Below, one piece after another: positions 26,617 to 36,257 of a DNA stretch of 64,000 nucleotides. Source of the stretch: Paenarthrobacter aurescens. Its GTDB lineage: Bacteria > Actinomycetota > Actinomycetes > Actinomycetales > Micrococcaceae. Below the pieces are notes generated by a model. That model searched no databases. It had not been told where the DNA came from and saw nothing but the letters and a program-made list of their open reading frames with translations. Numbering within the stretch: position 1 is the first letter of the stretch; every line of letters begins with the position of its first letter. A program made the position numbers and the translations under genes. The DNA is taken from the NCBI RefSeq assembly GCF_041549525.1, contig NZ_CP157456.1:3596001-3660000 (forward strand). Direction: 5' to 3'.

Positions 26617-26954
26617 GCGTTTCACAAGTAACAACCCATATTCTGGACACAGGTTCCGGACGCCCGGCGGCGGGTGTCGCCGTCGTACTTTACGTCCGCG
26701 AAGGCGATGACTGGACCCTGGTGGCGAAAGGCGAAACCGACGCCGATGGCCGCATCAAGACCCTTGGCCCGGAACGCATTCCCGGTGGCGCCTACCGCCT
26801 TAACTTCGCTACGGGTGCCTACTACGAAGGGCTGGGAACAGAGACGTTCTTCCCCGAAGTGGACTTGAACTTCACAGTTTCGGACGCCGGCGAGCATTAT
26901 CACGTGCCCCTCCTGCTGAGCCCGTTCGCGTTCTCTACGTACCGCGGCAGCTAA
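26613..26954 (+). CDS. uraH: 5-hydroxyisourate hydrolase (transthyretin-like)
   Basis: A 113-residue transthyretin-related enzyme opening 5-hydroxyisourate to OHCU, the substrate of UraD. Diagnostic ends are present: N-terminal TTHILDTGSGRPAAG and C-terminal YRGS; the catalytic His in the first motif, Arg in the GRIKTLG region and His in HYHVPLLLSP are kept. ATGA overlap with uraD implies coupling. Urate oxidase, often the third gene, does not follow; instead a perfect inverted repeat ends the unit. Confidence 0.93.
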   Translation: MSVSQVTTHILDTGSGRPAAGVAVVLYVREGDDWTLVAKGETDADGRIKTLGPERIPGGAYRLNFATGAYYEGLGTETFFPEVDLNFTVSDAGEHYHVPLLLSPFAFSTYRGS

Positions 26955-26967
26955 CCTCGGGAGTTTT

Positions 26968-27016
26968 TGTACAGATAATGCCCCTAAAGAGTCGCTTTAG
27001 GGGCATTATCTGTACA
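26968..27016. repeat. perfect 22-bp-arm inverted repeat downstream of uraH
   Basis: Arms 26968-26989 and 26995-27016 are perfect complements round a five-base loop (AGTCG); the core is CAGATAATGCCCCTAAAG. There is no T run after it on either strand, so a classical terminator is doubtful. It lies 28 bases before the start of the next gene, so it could also be a regulatory cruciform or a mobile palindrome. Confidence 0.75.
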
Positions 27017-27043
27017 CAAACGCGGAACGGTACGCTTGAAGGC

Positions 27044-27376
27044 ATGGCTTCAGAGGACACCACCCCCAACTCCGCCCGCCGCGAGATCACGGTCCGCCGG
27101 GCACCCAAGTTTGTACCCTTCATGATTTTGGGAGCCGTGGTCGGTGCAATCGTGGCCGCAATCATCGCCTACGGCCGCCAAGCCGACCCCGCTTTCGACG
27201 CCGGCACCGTGTTCGGCTTCTTCCTGATCGTCTGCGCGGGCGGCGGCGTCATTCTCTTCTCGATCCTTGCCCTGATTCTGGACCGCATCAGCGTCAAGCG
27301 CACCCAGCGCGCCGTGGTGGAGCCCGTTCCGGACTCGGTTCCGGACGAAGGACCAGAGAACGACGACGTCCGCTAA
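27044..27376 (+). CDS. small two-helix membrane protein
   Basis: A 110-residue protein with two predicted membrane helices (about residues 26-45 and 57-80) between a basic N-terminus and an acidic C-terminus. No named family recognised. A -10-like TACGCT ends 7 bases before the ATG and there is no ribosome binding site, which suggests a leaderless mRNA. It lies 147 bases before purF; similar small membrane proteins accompany purF in related actinobacteria (recalled, unverified). The longer frame from 26978 runs into the inverted repeat and is not used. Confidence 0.7.
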   Translation: MASEDTTPNSARREITVRRAPKFVPFMILGAVVGAIVAAIIAYGRQADPAFDAGTVFGFFLIVCAGGGVILFSILALILDRISVKRTQRAVVEPVPDSVPDEGPENDDVR

Positions 27377-27523
27377 GTCAGGCGCCCGGCCCACCCCTTG
27401 ACCGGGGTACTTAGTGTGAGACACACCGCATTTTTGTGGGAACACGCCAATTCTGCGCCCATTCGGCGGGTCACATAGGCTGCGGGGGAACGTACCACGC
27501 CTACATCATGAGACAATCGACCA

Positions 27524-29155
27524 GTGGCACGTGGCGACGGAAAACTTTCTCATGATCTTCTCCCCGGCGAAAAAGGCCCTCAGGACGCTTGTGGCGTCTT
27601 TGGGGTTTGGGCTCCCGGTGAAGAAGTAGCAAAACTCACCTATTACGGGCTGTATGCGCTGCAGCACCGCGGACAAGAATCGGCTGGTATAGCTACCAGT
27701 GACGGCAAGCGCATCAACGTCTATAAGGACATGGGCCTTGTGTCCCAGGTCTTCGATGAGACAACCCTGAACACCCTTACCGGGCACCTGGCCGTTGGCC
27801 ACTGCCGGTACTCCACCACCGGCGCAAGCCACTGGGCCAACGCGCAGCCAACCCTGGGCGCAACAGCAACCGGCACGGTTGCCTTGGCCCACAACGGCAA
27901 CCTGACCAACACCGCTGAACTCCGGGAAATGATCCTTGAGCGCAACGATGGCCAGCTGACCGGTGAGATGAAGCAGGGCAACACCTCGGACACCGCACTG
28001 GTCACAGCCCTCCTTGAAGGCGAAGAGGGCAAGACCCTGGAGCAGACCGCCCTGGAGCTGCTGCCCAAGATCAAGGGCGGCTTCTGCTTCGTCTTCATGG
28101 ATGAAGGAACCCTCTACGCAGCCCGCGATACCTACGGCATCCGCCCGCTGTGCCTGGGCCGTCTGGATCGCGGCTGGGTTGTTGCCTCCGAGCAGGCCGG
28201 CCTGGCCACCGTTGGCGCGAGCTTCATCCGCGAGATCGAGCCCGGCGAGTTCATTGCAATCGATGAGGACGGCGTCCGTTCTCAGCGCTTCGCCGAGGCA
28301 ACCCCCGCAGGCTGCGTCTTCGAATACGTTTACCTTGCCCGCCCGGACGCAGCCATTGCCGGCCGCTCCGTGTACGAGGCACGTGTTGAGATGGGCCGCC
28401 AGTTGGCCCGCGAAAACACGCACGAGGCAGACCTCGTCATCCCTGTACCCGAGTCCGGCACACCCGCCGCTGTTGGCTACGCAGAGCAGTCCGGAATCCC
28501 GTTCGCCCATGGTTTCGTAAAGAACGCCTACGTGGGCCGCACGTTCATCCAGCCCTCGCAGACGCTGCGCCAGCTGGGTATCCGGCTCAAGCTCAACGCC
28601 TTGGAATCGGTGATCCGCGGCAAGCGCATTGTTGTGGTGGATGACTCGATCGTCCGTGGCAACACCCAGCGCGCCATTGTCCGGATGCTCCGCGAAGCCG
28701 GCGCCGCCGCAGTGCACGTCAAGATTTCTTCTCCCCCGGTCCAGTGGCCTTGCTTCTATGGCATCGACTTCGCCTCCCGCGCGGAATTGATCGCCAACGG
28801 TGCCACCATCGAGGAAATCTCCACGGCCATTGGCGCTGACTCGCTGGCCTACATCTCCGAAGACGGCATGATCGGCGCTACCCAGCAGCCGCGCGAACGC
28901 CTCTGCACCGCCTGCTTCACCGGCAAGTACCCCATCGAGCTGCCGCACGCGGACAAGCTGGGCAAGAACCTGCTGGAGCGCACGGACCTTGGTGGCCTTG
29001 AACCGGCCGCTCAGTCCGGGTCTGTGGACGATTCCGAGGATCCTGCCGAGAAGCCGGGTGCCACGGGGTGCGATCCCGGGCCCGATGCCGAATTTGAAAA
29101 CCTGCTTACCGACGCTGATCGTTTGACCGACGCCGACAAGAAAGAGTCTGTATGA
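27524..29155 (+). CDS. purF: amidophosphoribosyltransferase
   Basis: A 543-residue enzyme for the first committed step of purine synthesis, forming phosphoribosylamine from PRPP and glutamine. A short propeptide ends before the nucleophile C23 in PQDACGVFGVW; the glutaminase domain shows YALQHRGQESAG, and the phosphoribosyltransferase domain has the PRPP loop VVVDDSIVRGNTQR. Iron-sulfur-type cysteines occur late (LCTACFTGKYP). The last ~45 residues are a Pro/Asp/Glu-rich tail. GTG 27524 gives a propeptide of normal size. It overlaps purM by ATGA. Confidence 0.95.
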   Translation: MARGDGKLSHDLLPGEKGPQDACGVFGVWAPGEEVAKLTYYGLYALQHRGQESAGIATSDGKRINVYKDMGLVSQVFDETTLNTLTGHLAVGHCRYSTTGASHWANAQPTLGATATGTVALAHNGNLTNTAELREMILERNDGQLTGEMKQGNTSDTALVTALLEGEEGKTLEQTALELLPKIKGGFCFVFMDEGTLYAARDTYGIRPLCLGRLDRGWVVASEQAGLATVGASFIREIEPGEFIAIDEDGVRSQRFAEATPAGCVFEYVYLARPDAAIAGRSVYEARVEMGRQLARENTHEADLVIPVPESGTPAAVGYAEQSGIPFAHGFVKNAYVGRTFIQPSQTLRQLGIRLKLNALESVIRGKRIVVVDDSIVRGNTQRAIVRMLREAGAAAVHVKISSPPVQWPCFYGIDFASRAELIANGATIEEISTAIGADSLAYISEDGMIGATQQPRERLCTACFTGKYPIELPHADKLGKNLLERTDLGGLEPAAQSGSVDDSEDPAEKPGATGCDPGPDAEFENLLTDADRLTDADKKESV

Positions 29156-30300
29156 GCTCCGCAACACCCGCCGCTGAGAATAACTCCGGTATCACCTACG
29201 CCTCCGCGGGTGTGGACGTAGAAGCGGGAGACCGCGCAGTTGAACTCATGAAGGGTGCCATCAAGGCCACCCACAACTCATCGGTGATTGGCGGCGTCGG
29301 CGGTTTCGCTGGCCTGTACGACGTCTCGAAGCTGCTGACCTACAAGAAGCCGCTGCTGGCGACGTCCACTGACGGTGTTGGAACCAAGGTTGCCATCGCG
29401 CAGGCCATGGACATCCACGACACCATCGGTTTCGACCTCGTGGGCATGGTGGTGGACGACATCGTTGTGGTTGGCGCTGAGCCGCTCTACATGACCGACT
29501 ACATCGCCTGCGGCAAGGTTGTCCCGGAGCGCATCGCTGACATCGTCCGCGGTATTGCTGCTGCGTGCTCCGTTGCCGGCACCGCCCTGGTGGGTGGCGA
29601 AACCGCTGAACACCCGGGCCTCCTGGGTGAGCACGAATACGATGTTGCAGGTGCCGCAACCGGCATCGTCGAGGCCGACGCGCTGCTCGGCCCGGACCGT
29701 GTCCGCGCCGGCGACGTCGTGATCGGCATGGCTTCCTCCGGCCTGCACTCCAACGGCTACTCCCTGGTCCGCCGCGTCATCAACCACGCCGGCTGGGCCC
29801 TGGACCGCCAGGTATCCGAGCTCGGACGCACCCTGGGTGAAGAACTCCTGGAGCCCACCCGCGTTTACGCAGCTGACTGCCTGGACCTGGCCCGCACCTT
29901 CCCCGTGCACTCGGCCAACGCTGTTCACGGCTTCAGCCACGTCACCGGCGGCGGACTGGCAGCCAACCTGGCCCGCGTCCTCCCGCAGGGCCTCGTGGCC
30001 ACGGTGGACCGCAACAGCTGGGAACTTCCCGCCATCTTCAAGCTGGTGTCAGAGCTGGGCAACGTCCCGCTGGCAGACCTCGAGCGCACGCTGAACCTCG
30101 GCGTGGGCATGGTTGCCATCGTTTCCGCCGAAGCAGCCGACGCCGCAGTTGCCCGCCTCAACGACCGCGGCCTGCCGTCTTGGGTTATGGGTACCGTTTC
30201 GGCTGACAGCGACTCGATCGACAAGACCGGCCCGGACTACGTCCAGGGTGCCAAGGGAGTCGACGGCGGCGCTGTCCGTTTGGTAAACGCCTACGCCTAA
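29152..30300 (+). CDS. purM: phosphoribosylformylglycinamidine cyclo-ligase (AIR synthetase)
   Basis: A 382-residue enzyme closing the imidazole ring in purine synthesis with ATP. Signatures: ITYASAGVDVEAGDRAVELMK, STDGVGTKVAIA, DDIVVVGAEPLYMTDYIA, ALVGGETAEHPG, and HGFSHVTGGGLAANLARVLP. The N-terminus has a ~12-residue extension. Translationally coupled to purF and followed by a strong terminator, so the operon is purF-purM only. Confidence 0.95.
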   Translation: MSSATPAAENNSGITYASAGVDVEAGDRAVELMKGAIKATHNSSVIGGVGGFAGLYDVSKLLTYKKPLLATSTDGVGTKVAIAQAMDIHDTIGFDLVGMVVDDIVVVGAEPLYMTDYIACGKVVPERIADIVRGIAAACSVAGTALVGGETAEHPGLLGEHEYDVAGAATGIVEADALLGPDRVRAGDVVIGMASSGLHSNGYSLVRRVINHAGWALDRQVSELGRTLGEELLEPTRVYAADCLDLARTFPVHSANAVHGFSHVTGGGLAANLARVLPQGLVATVDRNSWELPAIFKLVSELGNVPLADLERTLNLGVGMVAIVSAEAADAAVARLNDRGLPSWVMGTVSADSDSIDKTGPDYVQGAKGVDGGAVRLVNAYA

Positions 30301-30331
30301 GCGGATTTCTGCCTTCTAAAGCAACATCAAG

Positions 30332-30366
30332 AGAGCGGCCGGGCTGATTGCCCGGCCGCTCTTATT
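30332..30366 (+). terminator. rho-independent terminator after purM
   Basis: AGAGCGGCCGGGC and GCCCGGCCGCTCT form a perfect 13-pair stem with a 5-base loop, followed by TATTTCTCC. It also faces the end of the convergent VOC operon and may serve both. Confidence 0.9.
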
Positions 30367-30375
30367 TCTCCAACC

Positions 30376-31146
30376 CTAGACCTGGATCAGGCTCAGCACG
30401 CCGCCCTGCGGATCCTGCACGGTGGCCAACGACCCCGTTTCGGGTTTGTCCTCCGGTTCCACCAGAAGCTCTCCTCCCCCGGCAATGGCCGCTTCGGCTG
30501 CTTTGCGCAGGTCCGCAACGCCAAAGTAAATCTGCCAGCCGGCTTCATCGCCCTCGTCGGCAGGAACTATGCCAGCCACTTCCTCACCCTTGACCATCAG
30601 CGTGCTGTAGCTCCCGCCGTCGTCCTGGGGATATTCGGTGACGTCATGGCTGAAAAGCTGCTGGAAAAATGCGACGGCGGCCTGCGGCTCAGGCGTCAAC
30701 AGTTCAGCCCACGCCAAAGCTCCGGGCTCATTGAACAGGTGACTGCCCGTGTGGGTTCCGGCTTGCCAAATGCCCGTGGTGCCGCCGCCCGGTGGCTCGA
30801 TGAAGGCCAGGACGCCTGTATCCGCTACAGCCTCAGGGCCAAATTGAAGCTTCCCGCCTGCGTGGACCGTTTCTTCGGCGATTTCCTCCGTGTCAGTGGC
30901 CGATAAATAGATGTTCCACTGACCATGCGTTCCGGCGGCCTCCTGCATGGGGTTTTGGGGAGCGATCACGGCCACCAATTGGTCCTTCACGAACGCCTGC
31001 GCATAACTGCGGCCATCCGGCGTGGGCAGGTCCTTGAAAGTCCAACCGAACACCTGCCCGTAGAAGGTCTTGGCTGCCGCAACATCCCGTGTCTGGAGGT
31101 CCGCCCAGCAAGGCTCACCACTGGCGTAGTGCTTGCGGGCGGTCAT
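30376..31146 (-). CDS. VOC superfamily protein, two tandem glyoxalase-like domains (second gene)
   Basis: A 256-residue protein with two vicinal-oxygen-chelate domains: residues ~10-125 (EPCWADLQTRDVAAAKTFYGQVFGW ... split) and ~135-255 (ALAWAELLTPEPQAAVAFFQQLFSHD). Each ends in the typical DPxGG strand. Members may be lyases, resistance proteins or antibiotic-binding proteins; no substrate can be assigned. The start overlaps the preceding VOC gene stop (ATGA), and the two probably arose by duplication. Confidence 0.8.
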   Translation of the reverse strand: MTARKHYASGEPCWADLQTRDVAAAKTFYGQVFGWTFKDLPTPDGRSYAQAFVKDQLVAVIAPQNPMQEAAGTHGQWNIYLSATDTEEIAEETVHAGGKLQFGPEAVADTGVLAFIEPPGGGTTGIWQAGTHTGSHLFNEPGALAWAELLTPEPQAAVAFFQQLFSHDVTEYPQDDGGSYSTLMVKGEEVAGIVPADEGDEAGWQIYFGVADLRKAAEAAIAGGGELLVEPEDKPETGSLATVQDPQGGVLSLIQV

Positions 31147-31925
31147 GCTGCGAGGCCTGACATGATGCTGAACGCTGCGCCTGCCGGGTCCATCAGCACG
31201 GCCATCCGCCCAACTCCTGGAACATCAAAAGGTGGGGCGATCACGTGGCTCCTCAAATCGACGGCTTGCTCCACTGTTGCGTCAATATCCAGCACGTTGA
31301 AGTACGTCATCCAAAACGGCGACAACCCTTCAATAGGCAACTTCAGCGCACCGGCAATCCGCTTCCCGTCCACCAGCAGGCTCGTGTATTCCTGCAAGTC
31401 ACCGGCCGGTTCCGTTTCGCTGCTGCAACCAGTCACGGCCTCATAAAAAGCCACGGCCTTGGGGACGTCATTGGTCTGCAGTTCATTCCAAATCATGGTT
31501 CCGGGCTCGTTCACCAGACCCGCCCCCGGATGATTGCCGGCCTCCCAGAAACCGATCTGCGCACCAGTGGGATCTGTGGCGAAGAACATACGCCCGCTGC
31601 CGTTGGGAACAGAGTCAGGAGGGAAAAGAACGGTACCTCCAGCGGCCTCCACACGCCTGGCAGTCTCATCTGCGGAATCAACGGCAAGGTAGTTCGCCCA
31701 ATAGGACGGCATTCCCGGCGGGGAATCAGGTGTTTGCTGCATCATTCCCGCCACGTACCGGCCCTTCAGTTTGGCCATGTAGTAGGTCATGCCATTTCCG
31801 GCGTCCATGGCGTCCAGTTCCCACCCGAAGAGGTGACGGTAGAACTCCTTGGAAACGTCAATGTCGGTGGAGGACAGGTCCACCCAACACGGTGTTCCCT
31901 GCTGATAACTCTGGACCTCCGGCAT
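31143..31925 (-). CDS. VOC superfamily protein, two tandem glyoxalase-like domains (first gene)
   Basis: A 260-residue homologue of the next gene with the same layout: GTPCWVDLSSTDIDVSKEFY at the N-terminus, GWELDAMDAGN, and a second unit starting near residue 140 (MIWNELQTNDVPKAVAFYEAV). First gene of a two-gene operon. Function unassigned. The close resemblance of both domain starts (PCW-DL-S/T-D) to the neighbour's supports tandem duplication. Confidence 0.8.
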   Translation of the reverse strand: MPEVQSYQQGTPCWVDLSSTDIDVSKEFYRHLFGWELDAMDAGNGMTYYMAKLKGRYVAGMMQQTPDSPPGMPSYWANYLAVDSADETARRVEAAGGTVLFPPDSVPNGSGRMFFATDPTGAQIGFWEAGNHPGAGLVNEPGTMIWNELQTNDVPKAVAFYEAVTGCSSETEPAGDLQEYTSLLVDGKRIAGALKLPIEGLSPFWMTYFNVLDIDATVEQAVDLRSHVIAPPFDVPGVGRMAVLMDPAGAAFSIMSGLAA

Positions 31926-31963
31926 GGATTACCCTTTCGACGCGCTCGAACTCCAGCCTACGC

Positions 31964-32018
31964 AAAAAAGGGCCCTCAGGGTACGCCAATGAAAGGCGTG
32001 GCCTGAAGGCCCTTTTTC
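31964..32018 (-). terminator. terminator below the DUF3073 gene
   Basis: AAAAAAGGGCCCTCAGG (31964-31980) pairs with CCTGAAGGCCCTTTTTC (32002-32018), one mismatch, with a smaller hairpin (ACGCCAATGAAAGGCGT) in the loop. Read in reverse the stem ends in a T run, fitting termination of the DUF3073 transcript. Confidence 0.75.
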
Positions 32019-32109
32019 AAAAGATATACGGCATCCGGAAATGCACGATGACCTGATGTACGACGGCGGTCCGCAACTCAGTGCCAAGGGCACCTGTTGA
32101 TTGCGACAG

Positions 32110-32334
32110 CTATCCGATCCGACGGGTGTCTACCTCGTCGTCGTCATCTTCCGCGTACTTGTCCTCGTAGGCCGAATAATCCGGCTCCGGGGGATCGTCC
32201 GGGAAGTGGCTCTTTACACGACTGGACGGACCCGTGAGCTCCCGCTCAAGTGCCGAATAGTCAGTGTTCGGGGAGTAGTACTTGATGTCCCGAGCCTGCT
32301 TGGTAGCTTTTGCCTTTTGACGGCCGCGCCCCAT
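32110..32334 (-). CDS. DUF3073 protein
   Basis: A 74-residue, highly charged protein: basic N-terminus GRGRQKAKATKQARDIKYYSP followed by LERELTG and an acidic tail. This is the standard form of DUF3073, a family conserved in actinobacteria with no known function. ATG at 32332-32334 has AGGGGG upstream. A longer frame exists but lacks family similarity. Confidence 0.9.
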   Translation of the reverse strand: MGRGRQKAKATKQARDIKYYSPNTDYSALERELTGPSSRVKSHFPDDPPEPDYSAYEDKYAEDDDDEVDTRRIG

Positions 32335-32577
32335 GGCGTGACCCCCTTTTGTACTTGGACCGGAGGTGGTCACCTTGGCTATCGGTGAGGCCCCGGAATG
32401 TTTGGTCAATTTGTCGTATGTCTAGATTACATGCTTTCGGGAGTGCCTGTGCGCCACCTGGCCCCTGCGTCCGGGTCAACTACAGTGGAAACCTCGCCTG
32501 CAGACCTCCAAGAGAGACGAAAATTGGGTAGAGTCTGCCTCAATGCGGCTCCACAGCAGGAAGGCATACCCCGGAAT

Positions 32578-33555
32578 ATGAGCCAGGACAACACTTCACC
32601 CCGTGACGGTTCACCACGCGAGCAAGGCGAGGATGGAGTACCTTCCGCGCCACAGACACCGCCGGCGCCGGGCCAGCAACCGCCGGCAGCTCCTTGGACG
32701 CCTCCCTCAGGACTGCAACCGGACCCCGCCCCGGACCTCGACCCCGACTTCGTTTCCAACCCGGCGGAGCAGCCGGACCCCACACTGCCGCCTGCGGACT
32801 CAGCATCCGGCGGGAACCCAGCATCCGTCGAGAACGCTGGTACGCCCGTTCATGTGGGATCTCCAACACATGGAGGGCAGCAGCCGTACGTCAGCCAGCA
32901 GCCTTATGCGGGGCCGCAGGCCTACCTGGGCTCGCAGCCATACCCCGGGCAACAGCCTTACGCAGGCGAGCAACCGTACCCGGGCCAGCAGCCCTACCCC
33001 GGCCAGGAATGGCCGCCGGGGCCCAACGGACAGCCTGAACCCCACGGGGACCCGGTCAAGCGGCAGCGGCTGGTCATCGGCGGAATCGTGGTGGGCGTCC
33101 TGATACTTATTGGCGTTGTAATCTGGGTCCTCCTCAACCTGCTGGGGACCCGGCCTGAAGCATCCGTAGCTTCACCCAGCGCAGCTCCTACGGCCGGCCC
33201 TCTCCCCCGCGACGCGGATGCAACGGACTTCCAAGTTGGGGACTGCTTCGCCGACTTTGACGCCAACGCATCAAAAGCCAGAGCTGTAGCTTGCGATACC
33301 GAGCACTCGGCCCAACTTGGCGCCGTTTTCAGCTACGGTGCTGACGAATCCTTCCCCGGAACCAATGCCCTGAAGGAGAAAGGCCGCGAGGTTTGCAAAG
33401 ACGTGAAGCTCAACGATGCGGCCGATAACTACATTCTGCTCCAGCAGAACGTTTACCCGAGCACCTCAAGTTGGGACCAGGGCGACCGCCGCGTTGATTG
33501 CTTCATCGTGGTGGATTCAGGCAACACCATCAAGGAGGATCTCCTCAGGAAGTAG
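32578..33555 (+). CDS. membrane protein with septum-formation-type C-terminal domain
   Basis: A 325-residue protein. Residues 1-150 are Pro/Gln/Gly-rich and carry five or more repeats of the GQQPY type (about 97-145), so disordered and cytoplasmic. One membrane helix (about 163-183, LVIGGIVVGVLILIGVVIW) is followed by an extracellular domain with paired cysteines (GDCFADF, VACDTEH, GREVCKD, RRVDCFIV) like the septum formation family PF13845. Start ATG 32578 is the best guess; the long upstream frame to 32398 looks non-coding. The stop codon overlaps a hairpin with clpB. Confidence 0.75.
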   Translation: MSQDNTSPRDGSPREQGEDGVPSAPQTPPAPGQQPPAAPWTPPSGLQPDPAPDLDPDFVSNPAEQPDPTLPPADSASGGNPASVENAGTPVHVGSPTHGGQQPYVSQQPYAGPQAYLGSQPYPGQQPYAGEQPYPGQQPYPGQEWPPGPNGQPEPHGDPVKRQRLVIGGIVVGVLILIGVVIWVLLNLLGTRPEASVASPSAAPTAGPLPRDADATDFQVGDCFADFDANASKARAVACDTEHSAQLGAVFSYGADESFPGTNALKEKGREVCKDVKLNDAADNYILLQQNVYPSTSSWDQGDRRVDCFIVVDSGNTIKEDLLRK

Positions 33556-33573
33556 CCTGGACGCTACTTCCTG
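33546..33573. terminator. bidirectional hairpin made of both stop codons
   Basis: CAGGAAGTAGC and GCTACTTCCTG form an 11-pair perfect stem round CTGGAC. The TAG stop of the septum-type gene lies in the left arm and the TAG stop of clpB (reverse) in the right arm; only eight bases separate the two genes. Confidence 0.65.
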
Positions 33574-36221
33574 CGGACTGTCAGGCCCGAACCCACCAGC
33601 ATGCCGCCGCCGGGACCTTCCATGGATTCCAGCCCTTCGATGGTGAGTTCCTCAACGTCAGTCGAGGTGTCCACCAGCACGGTGTCACCGTCCGTGATCT
33701 CACCGGCCAGGATCTCCTTGGCCAGGCGGTCGCCAATCTCCCGCTGCACGAGCCGGCGCAAGGGCCGGGCGCCATAAGCGGGGTCGAAGCCGGACATAGC
33801 CAACCACGCACGTGCGCCGTCAGTGACTTCAAGCGTCAGGCGGCGATCACGGAGACGGTTGCCCAACTCGGCCACGTGCAGCTCCACGATCCGGGCGAGT
33901 TCCTCTACGTTCAGTGGATCGAAGAGGACGATCTCGTCCAGGCGGTTGAGGAACTCCGGCTTGAACGAGGCTTGCACCACCGCCATCACCGCGTCCCTCT
34001 TGGCCTTTGCGTCCAAGGACTGGTCCACAAGGAACTGGCTTCCCGAGTTGGAGGTCAGCACAAGAATGGTGTTGCGGAAGTCCACGGTGCGGCCCTGGCC
34101 GTCGGTGAGTCGCCCATCATCCAGGACCTGCAGGAGGATGTCGAAGACCTCAGGGTGGGCCTTCTCCACCTCGTCCAGCAGCACCACGGAGTAGGGCCTG
34201 CGACGCACAGCCTCCGTTAGCTGGCCGCCTTCCTCGTAGCCCACGTATCCCGGAGGGGCACCCACCAGGCGTGCCACCGAGTGCTTTTCGCTGTACTCGG
34301 ACATGTCGATCCGGATCATGGCGCGTTCGTCGTCAAAGAGGAAGTCCGCCAAGGCCTTGGCCAGTTCCGTCTTACCCACACCCGTGGGCCCCAGGAACAG
34401 GAACGAACCCGTGGGGCGGTTGGGGTCGCTGATTCCGGCACGGGCACGGCGTACGGCGTCGGACACGGCTTGAACGGCCTTGGTCTGACCGATGAGACGT
34501 TTGCCGAGTTCCTCTTCCATGTGCAGCAGCTTCTGCGATTCACCCTGAAGCATGCGGCCGGCAGGAATCCCCGTCCATGCCGAGATGACTTCGGCAATGT
34601 CATCTGCCGTGACATCCTCGGCAACCATGAGTTCGGGCTTGGAGTCGCTCCGGGCTGATTCTTCCTCGGCAGCAGCGCTCAGCTCCCGCTCCAGTGCCGG
34701 CAGTTCCCCGTAGAGAATGCGCGACGCCGACTCAAGATCACCTTCGCGTTGGGACTTATCAGCAGCCGAACGCAGCTCGTCGATCTTCGCCTTCAGATCA
34801 CCTACCCGGTTGAGTCCGGCCTTCTCAGCCTCCCAGCGCGCGTTCAGGGCACTCAGTTCCTCGTTCTTGTCAGCCTTGTCCGCACGGAGCGCTGCCAGCC
34901 GTTCCACCGAGGCCGGATCAGTCTCACCTTGAAGGGCCAGCTCTTCCATGGTCAACCGGTCTACGGCACGGCGCAGTTGGTCTATTTCCTCGGGAGCAGA
35001 GTCGATCTCCATACGGAGCCGTGAAGCAGCCTCGTCCACGAGGTCAATGGCTTTGTCCGGAAGCTGCCTGCCTGAGATGTAGCGGTTGGACAGCGTTGCG
35101 GCTGCCACCAATGCGGAGTCGGCAATGGCTACCTTGTGGTGTGCCTCGTAGCGTTCCTTCAGGCCACGAAGGATACCGATGGTGTCCTCCACGCTGGGCT
35201 CGCCGACGTAGACCTGCTGGAAACGCCGTTCCAGGGCAGGATCCTTTTCGATGTTCTCGCGGTACTCGTCCAAAGTGGTGGCACCGATCAGACGCAGCTC
35301 ACCGCGGGCCAGCATGGGCTTGAGCATGTTTCCGGCATCCATGGCGCTTTCGCCGGTGGCACCGGCACCCACAACCGTGTGGATCTCATCGATGAACGTG
35401 ACGATCTGGCCGTTGGAGTTCTTGATTTCCTCCAGGACAGCCTTCAGACGTTCCTCGAACTCGCCACGGTACTTGGCGCCGGCCACCATGGACGCAAGGT
35501 CCAACGCGATAAGGGTTTTGCCGCGCAGGCTTTCGGGAACGTCTCCAGCCACCATGCGCTGGGCGAGGCCTTCCACCACAGCGGTCTTGCCTACGCCCGG
35601 TTCACCAATCAGTACGGGGTTGTTCTTGGTGCGTCGGCTCAGGACCTGGACAACACGACGGATTTCGCTGTCGCGTCCAATCACGGGATCCAGCTTGCCG
35701 GAACGGGCCACGGCCGTGAGGTCCGTGCCGAACTTCTCCAAGGCCTGGAAGGTGTTCTCCGGATCCGGCGAGTTGACGTTCCTGTCGCCCCGGACACCAG
35801 GCAGGGCGGCGAGCAGCGCCTCATGGGAGGCACCGGCGTCGCGCATTAACTTGCCTACGGCGTCGCTTCCGGCAGAGAGCCCCAGCAGCAAATGTTCCGT
35901 GGAAACAAAGGAGTCGCCGAGTTTGTCGGCCTCGTTCTGGGCAGCCTGGATGGCCTGCATGGACTGGCGGGACAGCTGTGCTTGCTGGACCGAGCTGCCC
36001 GAGGATGATGGAAGGGCCTTGATGGCCGAGCTGGCCTGTACGCTCACCGCATCCGGGTCAGCGCCGGTGGCACGCAGAAGGGCCACAGCAACACCCTCGC
36101 GCTGGTCCATGAGGGCCTTCAAGAGGTGGGCGGGCTCAAGCTGCGGGTTGCCTGCAGTTGAGGCATTCATGGCGGCCGCAGAAAGGGCCTCCTGGCTTTT
36201 GGTGGTGAATTTGACGTCCAA
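33564..36221 (-). CDS. clpB: ClpB disaggregase (Hsp100 chaperone)
   Basis: An 885-residue AAA+ unfoldase that resolves protein aggregates with DnaK. Domains in order: N domain (1-150), AAA1 with Walker A GEPGVGKT and [12 protein letters not shown], the long middle coiled coil (about 410-540, [20 protein letters not shown]), AAA2 with [17 protein letters not shown] and [16 protein letters not shown], and the C-terminal domain. The start is TTG at 36221, because AGGGAG lies 7 bases upstream, the family N-terminus ([12 protein letters not shown]) begins at once, and the longer frame would run through the HAIR operator. Heat-shock control by HspR is expected. Confidence 0.95.
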   Translation of the reverse strand: MDVKFTTKSQEALSAAAMNASTAGNPQLEPAHLLKALMDQREGVAVALLRATGADPDAVSVQASSAIKALPSSSGSSVQQAQLSRQSMQAIQAAQNEADKLGDSFVSTEHLLLGLSAGSDAVGKLMRDAGASHEALLAALPGVRGDRNVNSPDPENTFQALEKFGTDLTAVARSGKLDPVIGRDSEIRRVVQVLSRRTKNNPVLIGEPGVGKTAVVEGLAQRMVAGDVPESLRGKTLIALDLASMVAGAKYRGEFEERLKAVLEEIKNSNGQIVTFIDEIHTVVGAGATGESAMDAGNMLKPMLARGELRLIGATTLDEYRENIEKDPALERRFQQVYVGEPSVEDTIGILRGLKERYEAHHKVAIADSALVAAATLSNRYISGRQLPDKAIDLVDEAASRLRMEIDSAPEEIDQLRRAVDRLTMEELALQGETDPASVERLAALRADKADKNEELSALNARWEAEKAGLNRVGDLKAKIDELRSAADKSQREGDLESASRILYGELPALERELSAAAEEESARSDSKPELMVAEDVTADDIAEVISAWTGIPAGRMLQGESQKLLHMEEELGKRLIGQTKAVQAVSDAVRRARAGISDPNRPTGSFLFLGPTGVGKTELAKALADFLFDDERAMIRIDMSEYSEKHSVARLVGAPPGYVGYEEGGQLTEAVRRRPYSVVLLDEVEKAHPEVFDILLQVLDDGRLTDGQGRTVDFRNTILVLTSNSGSQFLVDQSLDAKAKRDAVMAVVQASFKPEFLNRLDEIVLFDPLNVEELARIVELHVAELGNRLRDRRLTLEVTDGARAWLAMSGFDPAYGARPLRRLVQREIGDRLAKEILAGEITDGDTVLVDTSTDVEELTIEGLESMEGPGGGMLVGSGLTVRRK

Positions 36222-36257
36222 AGAGTGCTCCCTTTCTGGAGTGATGCCTGTGATTAC

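Noticed and set aside
27506..29167. A 553-residue reverse frame over purF.
   Set aside because: Shadow of purF produced by codon bias; purF motifs fill the forward frame completely.
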